Assembly (NCBI GenBank): GCA_026168455.1
Contig: CM047428.1
Location: 87,314,594 to 87,378,593, forward strand
Source of the DNA: Theocolax elegans
Taxonomy: Eukaryota; Arthropoda; Insecta; Hymenoptera; Cerocephalidae
Direction: 5' to 3'
Length of the DNA: 64,000 bases
The first letter of the stretch is position 1. The number at the start of each line of letters is the position of its first letter. The translations under genes were made by a program, and so were the position numbers. Positions 48,825-61,923 of this stretch are shown piece after piece. The notes under the pieces are model-generated. The model was not told the DNA's origin and ran no database searches. It was given only the letters and a program-made list of their open reading frames with translations.

Positions 48825-51800
48825 AATTGCTATTTTACCACTGATCGTCTCTCTACCGGTTTTACACAGTCTACACGGAAAATAAACTCAAATAAACTAT
48901 ATACCCGCTTAAATTTTCAATAAATTCAAGTCGTCCAAATTCCCGTACACCCATTTAATTTATTAATTTGGTATACCTGCCGTATTGGCTTTGACATCCA
49001 ATATATTAAGAATCTAACTTTCGATCATTTCATCGAATAATGACAATAGTTTATAATGTACATTTCTCTCGTGTAATTGATTGATTACGTTAAAACCGTT
49101 TTCATTGTTTTCATTTTGCAATCAAGTTAAATTTACTGAACACCCCAATAAATTTAACTAAACTAAATCAGTGTAATATTATTATTAGTATATATAATCT
49201 TTCATATCTTTTTTTATGAAGTTACAGCATCTAAATTTGATAGTAATTTAAGTGTTATTTTTTCTTGATTTTACGGTTCATACAAATCTGTTTTAACTTC
49301 AAGTTATTCTTTGATTTGCTCAACCAATGTATTAGGCTGTTTTAAATTATTTCTATTTGATAGCTTCTCAACTATCATTAGTCTTTTTTCATCAGACCGC
49401 AAGTAGGATTCAAATATAATGTATTTATGTGTTCCTTCTGAAATCCTTTAAAATTTTCCTTATTTATGTTAGCTACAAATTTCTAAACTATTGGGTGAAT
49501 CGGCTTAATGATAAAAAATATTAATTCTTGGTAGGGTTATATTTTTTTATTATGATATCCTGAATCTTCTGTTTGCCAACATCATATTTATCAGATCTAA
49601 ATCAATTGAAGAAATGACGTCTTCAAGACATAGTCGCGATAGTCCCTCATTTAAACTTTTGATCTTGAGATCCATGCTGATGTGGTGTCAAGCCGTAAGG
49701 GATTTTACTATAGGATCATAAGTATTTCCACATTTCTGTAATGCAACAAATACAGTGTAATATTACTTATCTACTTTAGAAAAATCACTATTTATAGTAA
49801 ATTTTACATGAAGATCCAGTAATCTTACTTTCGATTTTTTTCCTATGTGTTATACGCTTCAAGTCTTTAAATAATCTTATATTACGTATTCGTTATTATT
49901 TTCCGGTAGTGTATATAATATGCTGTAGTAGAAATCGAGGATCGCTGAGGCTTACAGGCGAAAACATTTTTTTTGATATATATTATATAGACGATCATAT
50001 GCCAGATTTTTAGTCAAATTTGAAAAAAAAGTTTCGCACGGTTTAAGAAAAGACTGAAGTTTCACATGGTTTTTAATTCACTTAAGTAGAAAAAAATTAT
50101 AAAATTTTCACATAAATATTTCATACTTTGCATAAATGTTGTAAATTAATTGTTGTATTGCCAATAATTTAAATTCAGTTTTTCTATATCCTCATACTTT
50201 TTCTTTTTAATTGCAACCCAAAAAAATAATACCTTAGCCTGTATATCAAATATATAAATTCCCGACGACAAGAAAAATCGTCATAACTAATTTGTACAGC
50301 TCGATCAACCAAAAACACATAAAATTCCACACTTTTCTCCAATCTTCCGTAATAGTAAATACAAACGAATATAAATAAATAAATCGTAGTCAGTGAAGAG
50401 CGATAAAACAACGGATCATATCGCGAACCGTTCATCAACATATCGGTCATAAACATATATATGCAAAACATATATATTCGAACGACGTAAAAATTGAAAC
50501 GCGTCAAATTCAGATTGCCCTGATGTTGCATATATATAGACGAACATCACATATATACGGGCGATAGAAAAAATCTGATAGACGCGGTTCAACATTAGTT
50601 TATATAAATCTGAAAAAGATGCTGAAGTAAATTCGAATAGGCGTATATTATGTATATGTATTCATTCATCGATTTCCGGTGTATACAGATGATTCATTAT
50701 ATATAGTGTGTGAATGGTTTACACGTACCATATGTAATTAATTAAAAAAAATACTTGAATTATCATCGGTGGTGCGTATATGTACGCGCGGTCCCGAAAA
50801 AATGTGTTTTACAAATCATATATATATTCCCAAAGATTATTGATATAAAAAATAATAACCACTCGGAGATTGTGTGTAAGAAAAGAAAATAAAGAATTCG
50901 AATCTCGTTTATAATACAAATTCTGTTTTATACAATATTGACTCGATATAAACGCGTAATACTTATTAGATAAACGATTATCGTTTGTATAATGATGCAA
51001 CTAATAGCGTAATTTCCATTCTATACACCTTTTACATAATGATTCTACATCGCAATTAAAAAATACAACTGAAAATACTCGTCGTTTGTGCGGTATATAT
51101 TTTTACATTTCTATAGCCTCATCATCTATATATAATTCGATGCAATATCATAGTCATGTCGTCTAAATTTTCGTATGTTTCTTTTACGCAAGTAACGTTG
51201 ACTAGGAATAAAAGAAATTTTTGCTATTTCCTTCCTTTGACCATTTATTTTCAAGCGTGCTGATAGAACGTCTTTTGTAATTATACCAAAACGGCTAAGT
51301 ATAAATCCGTTCGGCCGATGGTAAAATAAATTATAATACAGAACTGAAATTTTAATTGAAATATTTAAAGTTCGAAATGTTTATTTATTATAATTTAAAA
51401 CATTGATTTTTTGAGGAGTTTTAGTGCAGTTACAAGTGACTACGTGATTAGAATTTTCTTACGAGAATTACCATGGCAATGCGGTTAAAATGTATGCCGA
51501 TTTCCTTAAAAACATTATAATATTGTACTCTCTAAATAACTTGAAAAAAATGACTTTTAGAAATGAAATTAAGTGAAGATCGGTAAATTATATTCAGAAA
51601 TGATAAATATCGAATTTTAATAATAAACATAACCTTATTTTTCATTATCGAGTAAAAAATTGCTAATAAATTATTACATTAAAGTGGATTTTGTAATTAA
51701 AAAAAGTAGTGACTATATCATTTTTCACTCTGACGATATTAAATTGCATAATAATTTTTGTTCAAAATTAACCTTGCTGTATCACGGTAATTTTTAATAA

Positions 51801-54800
51801 AATTTATCACTCTGCATTAATTGTCTAAAAAGTTATTTTTTCATATTTTTATCATAGTTTTACAATTTTTATTATAGAAATATCTATAAAAGGTATATAA
51901 TAAATAATAATAATAATAATTATTATTATATTATTAAATTAATATTAAAATTTTTATATTTTCTATATTTTCATTAGTGTTTACCATGAATGAAATAACT
52001 GAAGTATCAAAAAATGTATATACTTTTGTTTCATGCGAATGATCGTTAATTATAAAGTTAAACAAATTTGATTATTCATAACTAATAAAAAGCAAATAAT
52101 AAATATTTGCGAGAAATAATAATAAAAAATAATAACTATAAAACTGTAAGTAAAATCGATGGAAATTAATCATAACTATAATTATACATTTCTAATTGTA
52201 TTAAAAAAAATAAATCCAAAATCCGATATTTTAATTAGAAAGATATAGTTTTATTCATTGAACTCCCATCAACGTAAAAGAAAAAGAAAGATTTTGTATT
52301 AAATAATTACAAAACTATTATTAATAATTATTAAAAAATTGTAAAACACTTACTATAAAATAATAACAAAAAGGAAAACTAAAGTTACATTCGAAAATCA
52401 GGACCTTTATTATTTTCTAACCACACACACACACGGTTATTAGTAAATACCGTTCGAAGAAAAAGAAAATAAATGAAAGTTAAAATATCCGATCGATGTA
52501 CGTCAGTACGTATATGAAACCCCGAGTTTCATTTGACAAAGTTGAGTGAACTCATTGTCATTGTAAATAGAGGGAAAAATAAATGTAAAATAAAGTGTAA
52601 CTGTATGTACATTGAAGGAGTGAGTTATAATTTATATAGATAGAGGAAAGGTACGTGGTACCAACGTGACGATAGAAAATCGAGGAAGGAACACAAGCAC
52701 AACACCCACGTTATACACAAAAATCCTAGCGCGCATGACGAATAACCAACTGCTCACTGAAATTTCTGGGTCAATGTCGAGTCTAACCTCGCGTAACATC
52801 GCGCGCGTATAGAGACACGCAGGCCGTCTGCTTCGCGTTGACAGGTGTGCGCCGTTGACACTCGATTCTCTTAATTTCGGGATGTTGTCACGTCAAACGG
52901 ATAATCAGGTAGCTCACATGGACGATCGAGATATGCGAATGGAGGACGCGAAAACGATAACATTTACCCTCGATCAAATCCTGAACATCACCTGTCTCTG
53001 CAAAGGTTGCTTCCCGAAAAGTGAGTACACAATCCTCCTATATTTTTATTAATTGGAGGACCGAATTTTTTCCTCGTTATTTTCATTCGATGACACTGTA
53101 TCCATCGTTCCCTATCGTTCGTTGCAAAAATTGTTGCAATTGTGTATATGTACACGACGATATACGATGGGTACGTCGATATAGTCAACCATCGATAATG
53201 CAGGTATCTATATGTATTATAACGTCGCGTTCGATTATTGTATGCATTATGTACTAATTTTTATATACAATTGTCAATCGCATGACTCATTTTTTCCAAG
53301 ACATGCGTCGGCAATTAAATATCGCCTCATTTTCTTTTAACCCGTGCATTGTGCAATTTTTCGATCTCGTAAAGGAGGTTATTCCTAGCTAGCCGCGTAC
53401 TTTGTACACGCGATACATTATTATTTACATTAATTTACAATATTGTAATTGTGTTCAACAATTTATATCTTATAACTGCATTACTTTTTTTTCGTTTTAA
53501 GTGGTCAACTCACGAGGCATAGAGAAAATATATTTACCTGAAAAACGATCTTAATTATTTAAATTCTAGATTTATTTACTAACGGGCTCGAAAAATCGCA
53601 ATTAATTCCAGGAATTAAAAAAACGCTCTTTTTTATCGAACATACGAGAGAGATAAACATTACTCCTTTATTACCACGTCTACGAATTTTTGTCGTCGAA
53701 GCATCGGATGACGAAATTGCCAAATTTCCTTCGCGGCGTATAGCAATTGCAAAACAATATAATAAGAGCGCAAGATATAAAAAGCGCTGTGTGTTTATTT
53801 TCAAAACAGAGAGGAGAAAAATGTGTGGGGTCAAAATCGAAATGAAGTCAAAAAAATGTTGATAATAATTCTGTAGAGGTATGAACAGTAATTAGTTAAA
53901 TAACCAAAAAATAAAGAATCCGTAAATCGCGATCTGCAAAATTAAGGCATCGTTGATAAAAAATGTTTAAATAACTCTGCGTAACTCGTATATTACTCAG
54001 ATCGAAATATGAAGGGATTATCGAAGAAAGAAAAATTGTTGAAATAATTCCTTAACATTGAATATCGCGATAGTGTTCAAGAAAATGTTAGAGCTCCATG
54101 ATTAATTAATATAAATATATATATCGCTATTTTCGATATACACGTTACTTTATATAAATAATTCTCATTTATAGAGATCGACATATAGGGAGGTGTTTGA
54201 CGTAAGACGCGTTTATTTCCAACGAGACTCGAGTTTTCCACAAGGCCTATCTATAGGCAACCGATAACACTTATATATATATATAGTATATACGCATCTG
54301 TTGCCGAAATTTTGTTGACTTGGCTAAGTCGAGCCTACTTATACCGATAGATTTAAAATTATCATTTTCATTAATACACAATTATTATTGACTATACTAC
54401 ACGGTGTTGAACGTAACAAATTAATTTAAATTTCAAAGTGTACATCTAAATTGTTATATATTGATTTCCATTTCCATATAACACCGAAATTTGGGTTATT
54501 TTCTAATGTTCTGAAGTTAGGACTTTCATTTACTAACGCCTTTTAAATAAAAACTAGAAATCATTTCAATTGCTGGTAGGACACGAAAAAGGTTAGAATT
54601 AAATTAACTAAATATATAACAAATAACCAAGTAGTAGCGTAGTGCAAGAAAGTCAAAATTTTTTACATTAATAACTCACCAAAAAATTTTAAGTACATCC
54701 ACTTAGTAATACATAGAGTAATTTAAATAATATAACGCAGATACAACTCTGAGAATTAATGGAATTAGTTTAAAATTAAAAAAAAATAACACACTGAATA

Positions 54801-55119
54801 CTAAAGAAAGTATGAATACCGATTTGATATATATTGTAAAAATATGGTTTTTTTTGACTCACGTCGTCTGGGCACTAATAAATTTTGACCATCCTTAAAA
54901 TAATACAGCTAACCAATAATAAATTCAATATAATTTTTTCTAAAAAAATTATCTGAAAATTTATTTTCTAATATCCACTCTGCTACTACCATTTGAAAAT
55001 GTATATTTGTGTAAACATACTATTTCTTCTATTTGTATATGTATGTATATATCTAAGCAATAATCTGCGAGTATAACAATTGTAATTGGTTAGAGTCGAG
55101 TGTACAAAAACACATTTTA
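48825..55119 (+). repeat. Segment B, left arm of the large palindrome
   Basis: Continuous with segment A copy 2 and mirrored at 55666-61923. Mostly AT-rich non-coding. 52640-53260 is GC-richer and contains the candidate exon at 52882-53020. Together with A it forms a left arm of about 9.7 kb. Confidence 0.9.
52882..53020 (+). CDS. Candidate first coding exon with eh1-like motif
   Basis: ATG at 52882 (context 'cgggATGt') opens a 46-codon frame that runs into a strong splice donor, AAAA|GTGAGT at 53020/53021. Upstream is GC-rich, CpG-containing sequence suited to a promoter or 5' untranslated region. The peptide is acidic/polar at first (HMDDRDMRMEDAK) and then carries FTLDQIL at residues 28-34. 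This fits the FxIxxIL-type Groucho-binding eh1 pattern found near the N-termini of many homeobox, forkhead and T-box repressors. It ends NITCLCKGCFPK. I do not recognise the gene, and no second exon is identifiable. The inverted copy at 57741-57877 has a 2 bp deletion near the donor. Confidence 0.4.
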
Positions 55120-55665
55120 TTTGTGTTATAAGCGACCAAAGACAAGGATATTTTTGGATAAATTGTTCATTATTCGCTTATAAATATAGCGAAAAAGGGT
55201 ATTGGAACATGAAATTTTGGGTTTCTTCTTTTTTTTATAGTTCTTCGTGTTTCTTTTTCTTCGTTGTTTTATATCATATCCTAGAGTTTGCTAATATCTG
55301 TGTCCCAGAGAGCTCAAGTACTCTGCTTGTAAGTATATATATCAGTTACAATTTTTCCAGAAAGTATACTTTTACGATATACAATCGTAATAATAATTAT
55401 GGCTAAAAATTGTTTGAGAAATGCTTCGGTTTCTCCTACATTACTTATAGGGTACATTTGATTTATAATCTAACCAATATTTCAACTATCACGGACAGTT
55501 GAAAGAAAAAATTAAAATCTTCGTTTTTTTCTGGTACAACCAATAACGAGAGTAAATAATATAATCTCGATTGCGTCATTGCAATTTCATATCGACATAT
55601 ATAGTAAATAACACGAGCATAGACAAATATTTTTCTATATACGAGATTATTATTTATTACACGAT
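55120..55665. other. Single-copy loop at the centre of the large palindrome
   Basis: 546 bp between the left arm ('acacatttta') and right arm ('taaaatgtgt'), not mirrored. It includes an open frame rich in Phe and Ser that I do not regard as a gene, and a fragment (55274-55308) resembling an end of the foldback element at 31247-31907. Confidence 0.8.
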
Positions 55666-58600
55666 TAAAATGTGTTTTTGTACACTCGACTCTAACAATT
55701 ACAATTGTTATACTCGCAGATTATTGCTTAGATATATACATACATATACAAATAGAAGAAATAGTATGTTTACACAAATTATACATTTCAAATGGTAGTA
55801 GCAGAGTGGATATTAGAAAATAAATTTTCAGATAATTTTTTTAGAAAAAATTATATTGAATTTATTATTGGTTAGCTGTATTATTTTAAGGATGGTCAAA
55901 ATTTATTAGTGCCCAGACGACGTGAGTCAAAAAAAACCATATTTTTACAATATATATCAAATCGTTATTCATACTTTCTTTAGTATTCAGTGCTGTTATT
56001 TTTTTTTAAATTTTAAACTAATTCCATTAATTGTCAGAGTTTTATAGCTGCGTTATATTATTTAAATTACTCTATGTATTACTAAGTGGATGTACTTAAA
56101 TTTTTTGGTGAGTTATTAATGTAAAAAATTTGACTTCTTGCACTACGCTACTACTTGGTTCTTTGTTATATATTTAGTTAATTTAATTCTAACCTTTTTC
56201 GTGTCCTACCAGCAATTGAATGATTTCTAGTTTTATTTAAAAGGCGTTAGTAAATGAAAGTCCTAACTTCAGAACATTAGAAATAACCCAAATTTCGGTG
56301 TTATATGGAAATGGAAATCAATATATAACAATTTAGATGTACACTTTGAAATTTTAAATTAATTTGTTACGTTCAACACAGTGTAGTATAGTCAATATAA
56401 TTGTGTATTAAATGAAAATGATAATTTTAAATCTATCTGTATAAGTAGGCTCGACTTAGCCAAGTCAACAAAATTCGGCAACAGATGCCATATACATATA
56501 TATATAAGTGTTATCGGTTGCCTATAGATAGTGCCTTGTGAAAACTCGAGACTCGTTGGAAATAACGCGTCTTACGTCAAACACCTCCCTATATGTCGAT
56601 CTCTATAAATGAGAATTATTATATAAAGTAACGGTATATCGAAAATAGCGAATATATATTATATTAATTAATCATGGAGCTCTAACATTTCTTTGAACAC
56701 TATCGCGATATTCAATGTTAAGGAATTATTTCAACATTTTTCTTTCTCGATAATCCCTTCATATTTCGATCTGAGTAATATACGAGTTACGCAGAGTTAT
56801 TTAAACATTTTTTATCAACGATGCCTTAATTTTGCAGATCGCGATTTACGGATTCTTTATTTTTTGGTTATTTTAACTAATTACTGTTTATACCTCTTAC
56901 AGAATTATTCAACATTTTTTTGACTCATTTCGATTTTGATCCACACATTTTTCTCCTCTCTGTTTTGAAAATAAACACACAGCGCTGTTTATATCTTGCG
57001 CTCTTATTATATTGTTTTGCAATTGCTATACGCCGCGAAGGAAATTTGGCAATTTCGTCATCCGATGCTTCGACGACAAAAATTCGTATACGTGGTAATA
57101 AAGGAGTAATGTTTATCTCTCTCGTATGTTCGATAAAAAAGAGCGTTTTTTTAATTCCTGGAATTAAATTGCGATTTTTCGAGCCCGTTAGTAAATAAAT
57201 CTAGAATTTAAATATTAAGATCGTTTTCAGTAAATATATTATCTCTATGCCTCGTGAGTTGACCACTTAAAACGAAAAAAGTAATGCAGTTATAAGATAT
57301 AATTGTTGAACACATTTACAATATTGTAAATTAATGTAAATAATAATTTATCGCGTGTACAAAAGTACGCGGCTAGCTAGGAATAACCTCCTTACGAGAT
57401 CGAAAAATGCACAATGCACGGGTTAAAGAAAATGAGCGATTATTTAATTGCCGACGCATGTCTTGGAAAAAATGAGTCATGCGATTGACAATTGTATATA
57501 AAAATTAAGTACAATAACATAACATATCGAACGCGACGTTATACATATATAGATACCTGCATTATTCGATGGTTGACTATATCGACGTACCCATCGTATA
57601 TCGTCGTGTATATATATACACAATTGCAACAATTTTTGTAACGAACGATAGGGAACGATGGATACAGTGTCATCGAATGAAATAACGAGAAAAAAATTCG
57701 GTCCTCCAATTAAATAAAAATATGGAGGATGTGTACTCACTTTTCGAAGCAACCTTTGCAGAGACAGGTGATGTTCAGGATTTGATCGAGGGTAAATGTT
57801 ATCGTTTTCGCGTCCTCCATTCGCATATCTCGATCGTCCATGTGAGCTACCTGATTATCCGTTTGACGTGACACCATCCCGAAATTAAGAGAATCGAGTG
57901 TCAACGCGCACACCTGTCAACGCGAAGCAGACGGCCTGCGTGTCTCTATACGCGCGCGATGTTACGCGAGGTTAGACTCGACATTGACCCAGAAATTTCA
58001 GTGAGCAGTTGGGTTATTCGTCATGCGCGCTAGGATTTTGGTGTATAACGTGGGTGTTGTGCTTGTGTTCCTTCCTCGATTTTTCTATCGTCACGTTGGT
58101 ACCACGTACCTTTCCTCTATCTATATAAATTATAACTCACTCCTTCAATGTACATACAGTTACACTTTATTTTACATTTATTTTTTCCCTCTATTTTACA
58201 ATGACAATGAGTTCACTCAACTTTGTCAAATGAAACTCGGGGTTTCATATACGTACTGACGTACATCGATCGGATATTTTAACTTTCATTTATTTTCTTT
58301 TTCTTCGAACGGTATTTACTAATAACCGTGTGTGTGTGTGGTTAGAAAATAATAAAGTCCTGATTTTCGAATGTAACTTTAGTTTTCCTTTTTGTTATTA
58401 TTTATAGTAAGTGTTTTACAATTTTTTAATAATTATTAAATAATAGTTTTGTAATTATTTAATACAAAATCTTTCTTTTTCTTTTACGTTGATGGGAGTT
58501 CAATGAATAAAACTATATCTTTCTAATTAAAATATCGGATTTTGGATTTATTTTTTTTAATACAATTAGAAATGTATAATTATAGTTATGATTAATTTCC

Positions 58601-61600
58601 ATCGATTTACTTACAGTTTTATAGTTATATTTTTTTATTATTATTTTCTCGCAAAATATTATTATTTGCTTTTTATTAGTTATGAATAATCAAATTTGTT
58701 TAACTTTATAATTAACGATCATTCGCATGAAACAAAAGTATATACATTTTTTGATACTTCAGTTATTTCATTCATGGTAAACACTAATGAAAATATAGAA
58801 AAATATAAAATTTTAATATTAATTTATAATAATAATAATAATATATTATTATTATTTATTATATACCTTTTATAGATATTTCTATAATAAAAATTGTAAA
58901 ACTATGATAAAAATATGAAAAATAACTTTTTAGACATAATGCAGAGTGATAAATTTTATTAAAAATTACCGTGATACAGCAAGGTTAATTTTGAACAAAA
59001 ATTATTATGCAATTTAATATCGTCAGAGTGAAAAAATGATATAGTCACTACTTTTTTTTAATTACAAAATCCACTTTAATGTAATAATTTATTAGCAATT
59101 TTTTACTCGATAATGAAAAATAAGGTTATGTTTATTATTAAAATTCGATATTTATCCATTTCTGAATATAATTTACCGATCTTCACTTAATTTCATTTCT
59201 AAAAGTCATTTTTTTCAAGTTATTTAGAGAGTACAACTATTATAATGTTTTTAAGGAAATCGGCATACATTTTACCGCATTGCCATGGTAATTCTCGTAA
59301 GAAAATTCTAATCACGTAGTCACTTGTAACTGCACTAAAACTCCTCAAAAAAATCAATGTTTAAAATTATAATAATAACATTTCGAACTTTAATATTTCA
59401 ATTAAAATTTCAGTTCTGTATTATAATTTATTTACCATCGGCCGGAACGGATTTATACTTATCCGTTTGGTATAATTACAAAAGACGTTCTATCACACGC
59501 TTGAAAATAAATGGTCAAAGGAAGGAAATAGCAAAAATTTCTTTTATTCCTAGTCAACGTTACTTGCGTAAAAGAAACAGACGAAAATTTAGACGACATG
59601 ACTATGATATTGCATCGAATTATATATAGATGATGAGCTATTAGAAATGTAAAATATATATACCGCACAAACGACGAGTATTTTCAGTTGTATTTTTTAA
59701 TTGCGATGTAGAATCATTATGTAAAAGGTGTATAGAATGGAAATTACGCTATTAGTTGCATCATTATACAAACGATAATCGTTTATCTAATAAGTATTAC
59801 GCGTTTATATCGAGTCAATATTGTATACAACAGAATTGTATTTATAAACGAGATTCGAATTCTTTTATTTTCTTTTCTTACACACAATTCTCCGAGTGGT
59901 TATTATTTTTTTATATCAAATAATCTTTGGGACTATATATATGATTTGTAAAACACATTTTTCGGGACCGCGCGTACTATACGCACCACCGATGATAAAT
60001 TCAAGTATTTTTTTAATTAATTACATATGGTACGTGTAAACCATTCACACACTTATATAATGAATCATCTGTATACACCGGAAATCGGTGAATGAATACA
60101 TATACATAATATACGCCTATTCGAATTTACTTCAGCATCTTTTTTCAGATTTATATAAACTAATGTTGAACCGCGTCTATCAGATTTTTTCTATCGCCCG
60201 ATATATGTGATGTTCGTCTATATATATGTACCATCAGGGCAATCTGAATTTGACGCGTTTCAATTTTTACGTCGTTCGAATATTATTTTGCATATATATG
60301 TTTATGACCGATATGTTGAGGAACGTTCGCGATATGATCCGTTTGTTTTATCGCTCTTCACTGACTACGATTTATTTATTTATATTTCGTTTGTATTTAC
60401 TATTACGGAAGATGGAGAAAAGTGTGGAATTTTATGTGTTTTTGTTGATCGAGCTGTACAAATTAGTTATGACGATTTTTTCTTGTGCGTCGGGAATTTA
60501 TATATTGATATACCAGGTCTAAGGTATTATTTTTTTGGGTTGCCAATTTAAAAGAAAAAGTATGAGGAATAGAAAAACTGAATTAAATTATGGCAATAAA
60601 ACATTAATTTACAACATTTAGCAAAGTATGAAATATTTATGTGAAAATTTTTATAATTTTTCTACTTAAGTGAATTAAAAACCATGTGAAACTTCAGTCT
60701 TTCTTAAACCGTGCGAAACTTTTTTTTCAAATTTGACTAAAAATCTGGCATATGATCGTCAATATAATATATTCAAAAAAAATGTTTTCGCCTGTAACCT
60801 CAGCGATCCTCGATTTCTACTACAGCATATATATATACACTACCGGAAAATAATAACGAATACGTAATATATAAGATTATTTAAAGACTTGAAGCGTATA
60901 CACATAGGAAAAAAATCAAAGTAGAGATTACTGGATCTTCATGTAAAATTTACTATAAATAGTGATTTTTCTAAAGTAGATAAGTAATATATACACTGTA
61001 TTTGTCGCATTACAGAAATGTGGAAATACTTATGATCCTATAGTAAAATCCCTTACGGCTTGACACCACATCAGCATGGATCTCAAGATCAAAAGTTTAA
61101 ATGAGGGACTATCGCGACTATGTCTTGAAGACGTCATTTCTTCAATTGATTTAGAACTGATAAATATGATGTTGGCAAACAGAAGATTCAGGATATCATA
61201 ATAAAAAATATAACCCTACCAAGAATTATATTTTTTATCATTAAGCCGATTCACCCAATAGTTAAGAAATTTGTAGCTAACATAAATAAGGAAAATTTTA
61301 AAGGATTTCAGAAGGAACACATAAATACATTATATTTGAATCCTACTTGGCGGTCTGATGAAAAAAGACTAATGATAGTTGAGAAGCTATCAAATAGAAA
61401 TAATTTAAAACAGCCTAATACATTGGTTGAGCAAATCAAAGAATAACTTGAAGTTAAAACAGATTTGTATGAACCGTAAAATCAAGAAAAAATAACACTT
61501 AAATTACTATCAAATTTAGATGCTGTAACTTCATAAAAAAGATATGAAAGATTATATACTAATAATAATATTACACTGATTTAGTTTAGTTAAATTTATT

Positions 61601-61923
61601 GGGGTGTTCAGTAAATTTAACTTGATTGCAAAATGAAAACAATGAAAACGGTTTTAACGTAATCAATCAATTACACGAGAGAAATGTACATTATAAACTA
61701 TTGTCATTATTCGATGAAATGATCGAAAGTTAGATTCTTAAAATATTGGATGTCAAAGCCAATACGGCAAGTATACCAAAATTAATAAATTAAATGGGTG
61801 TACGGGAATTTGGACGACTTGAATTTTATTGAAAATTTAAGCGGGATATAGTTTATTTGAGTTTATTTTCCGTGTAGACTGTGTAAAACCGGTAGAGAGA
61901 CGATCAGTGGTAAAATAGCAATT
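55666..61923 (-). repeat. Segment B, inverted right arm
   Basis: Reverse complement of 48825-55119 throughout. Compared stretches (for example 60782-60900 against 49861-49980) differ by 1-2 bp indels in TA or T runs. The inverted arm has 'gaggttacagg' where the left has 'gaggcttacagg'. Confidence 0.9.
57741..57877 (-). pseudogene. Inverted copy of the eh1-like candidate exon, 2-bp deletion
   Basis: Same exon as 52882-53020 on the opposite strand: ATG at 57877-57875, donor after 57741. It has 'gcttcgaaaag' where the other copy has 'gcttcccgaaaag', losing two bases and changing the splice phase. The second codon is GTG in place of TTG. If the palindrome is artefactual these are read errors in one gene; if real, one copy is probably broken. 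Confidence 0.4.

Noticed and set aside
55086..55406. 106-codon frame across the palindrome loop
   Set aside because: Phe/Ser-rich with no family resemblance. It starts inside the mirrored arm and ends in the loop.
60207..60551. 114-codon frame, mirrored at 50184-50531
   Set aside because: The mirrored copy differs by frame-shifting indels. There is no domain, and sharing between arms is not evidence of coding.
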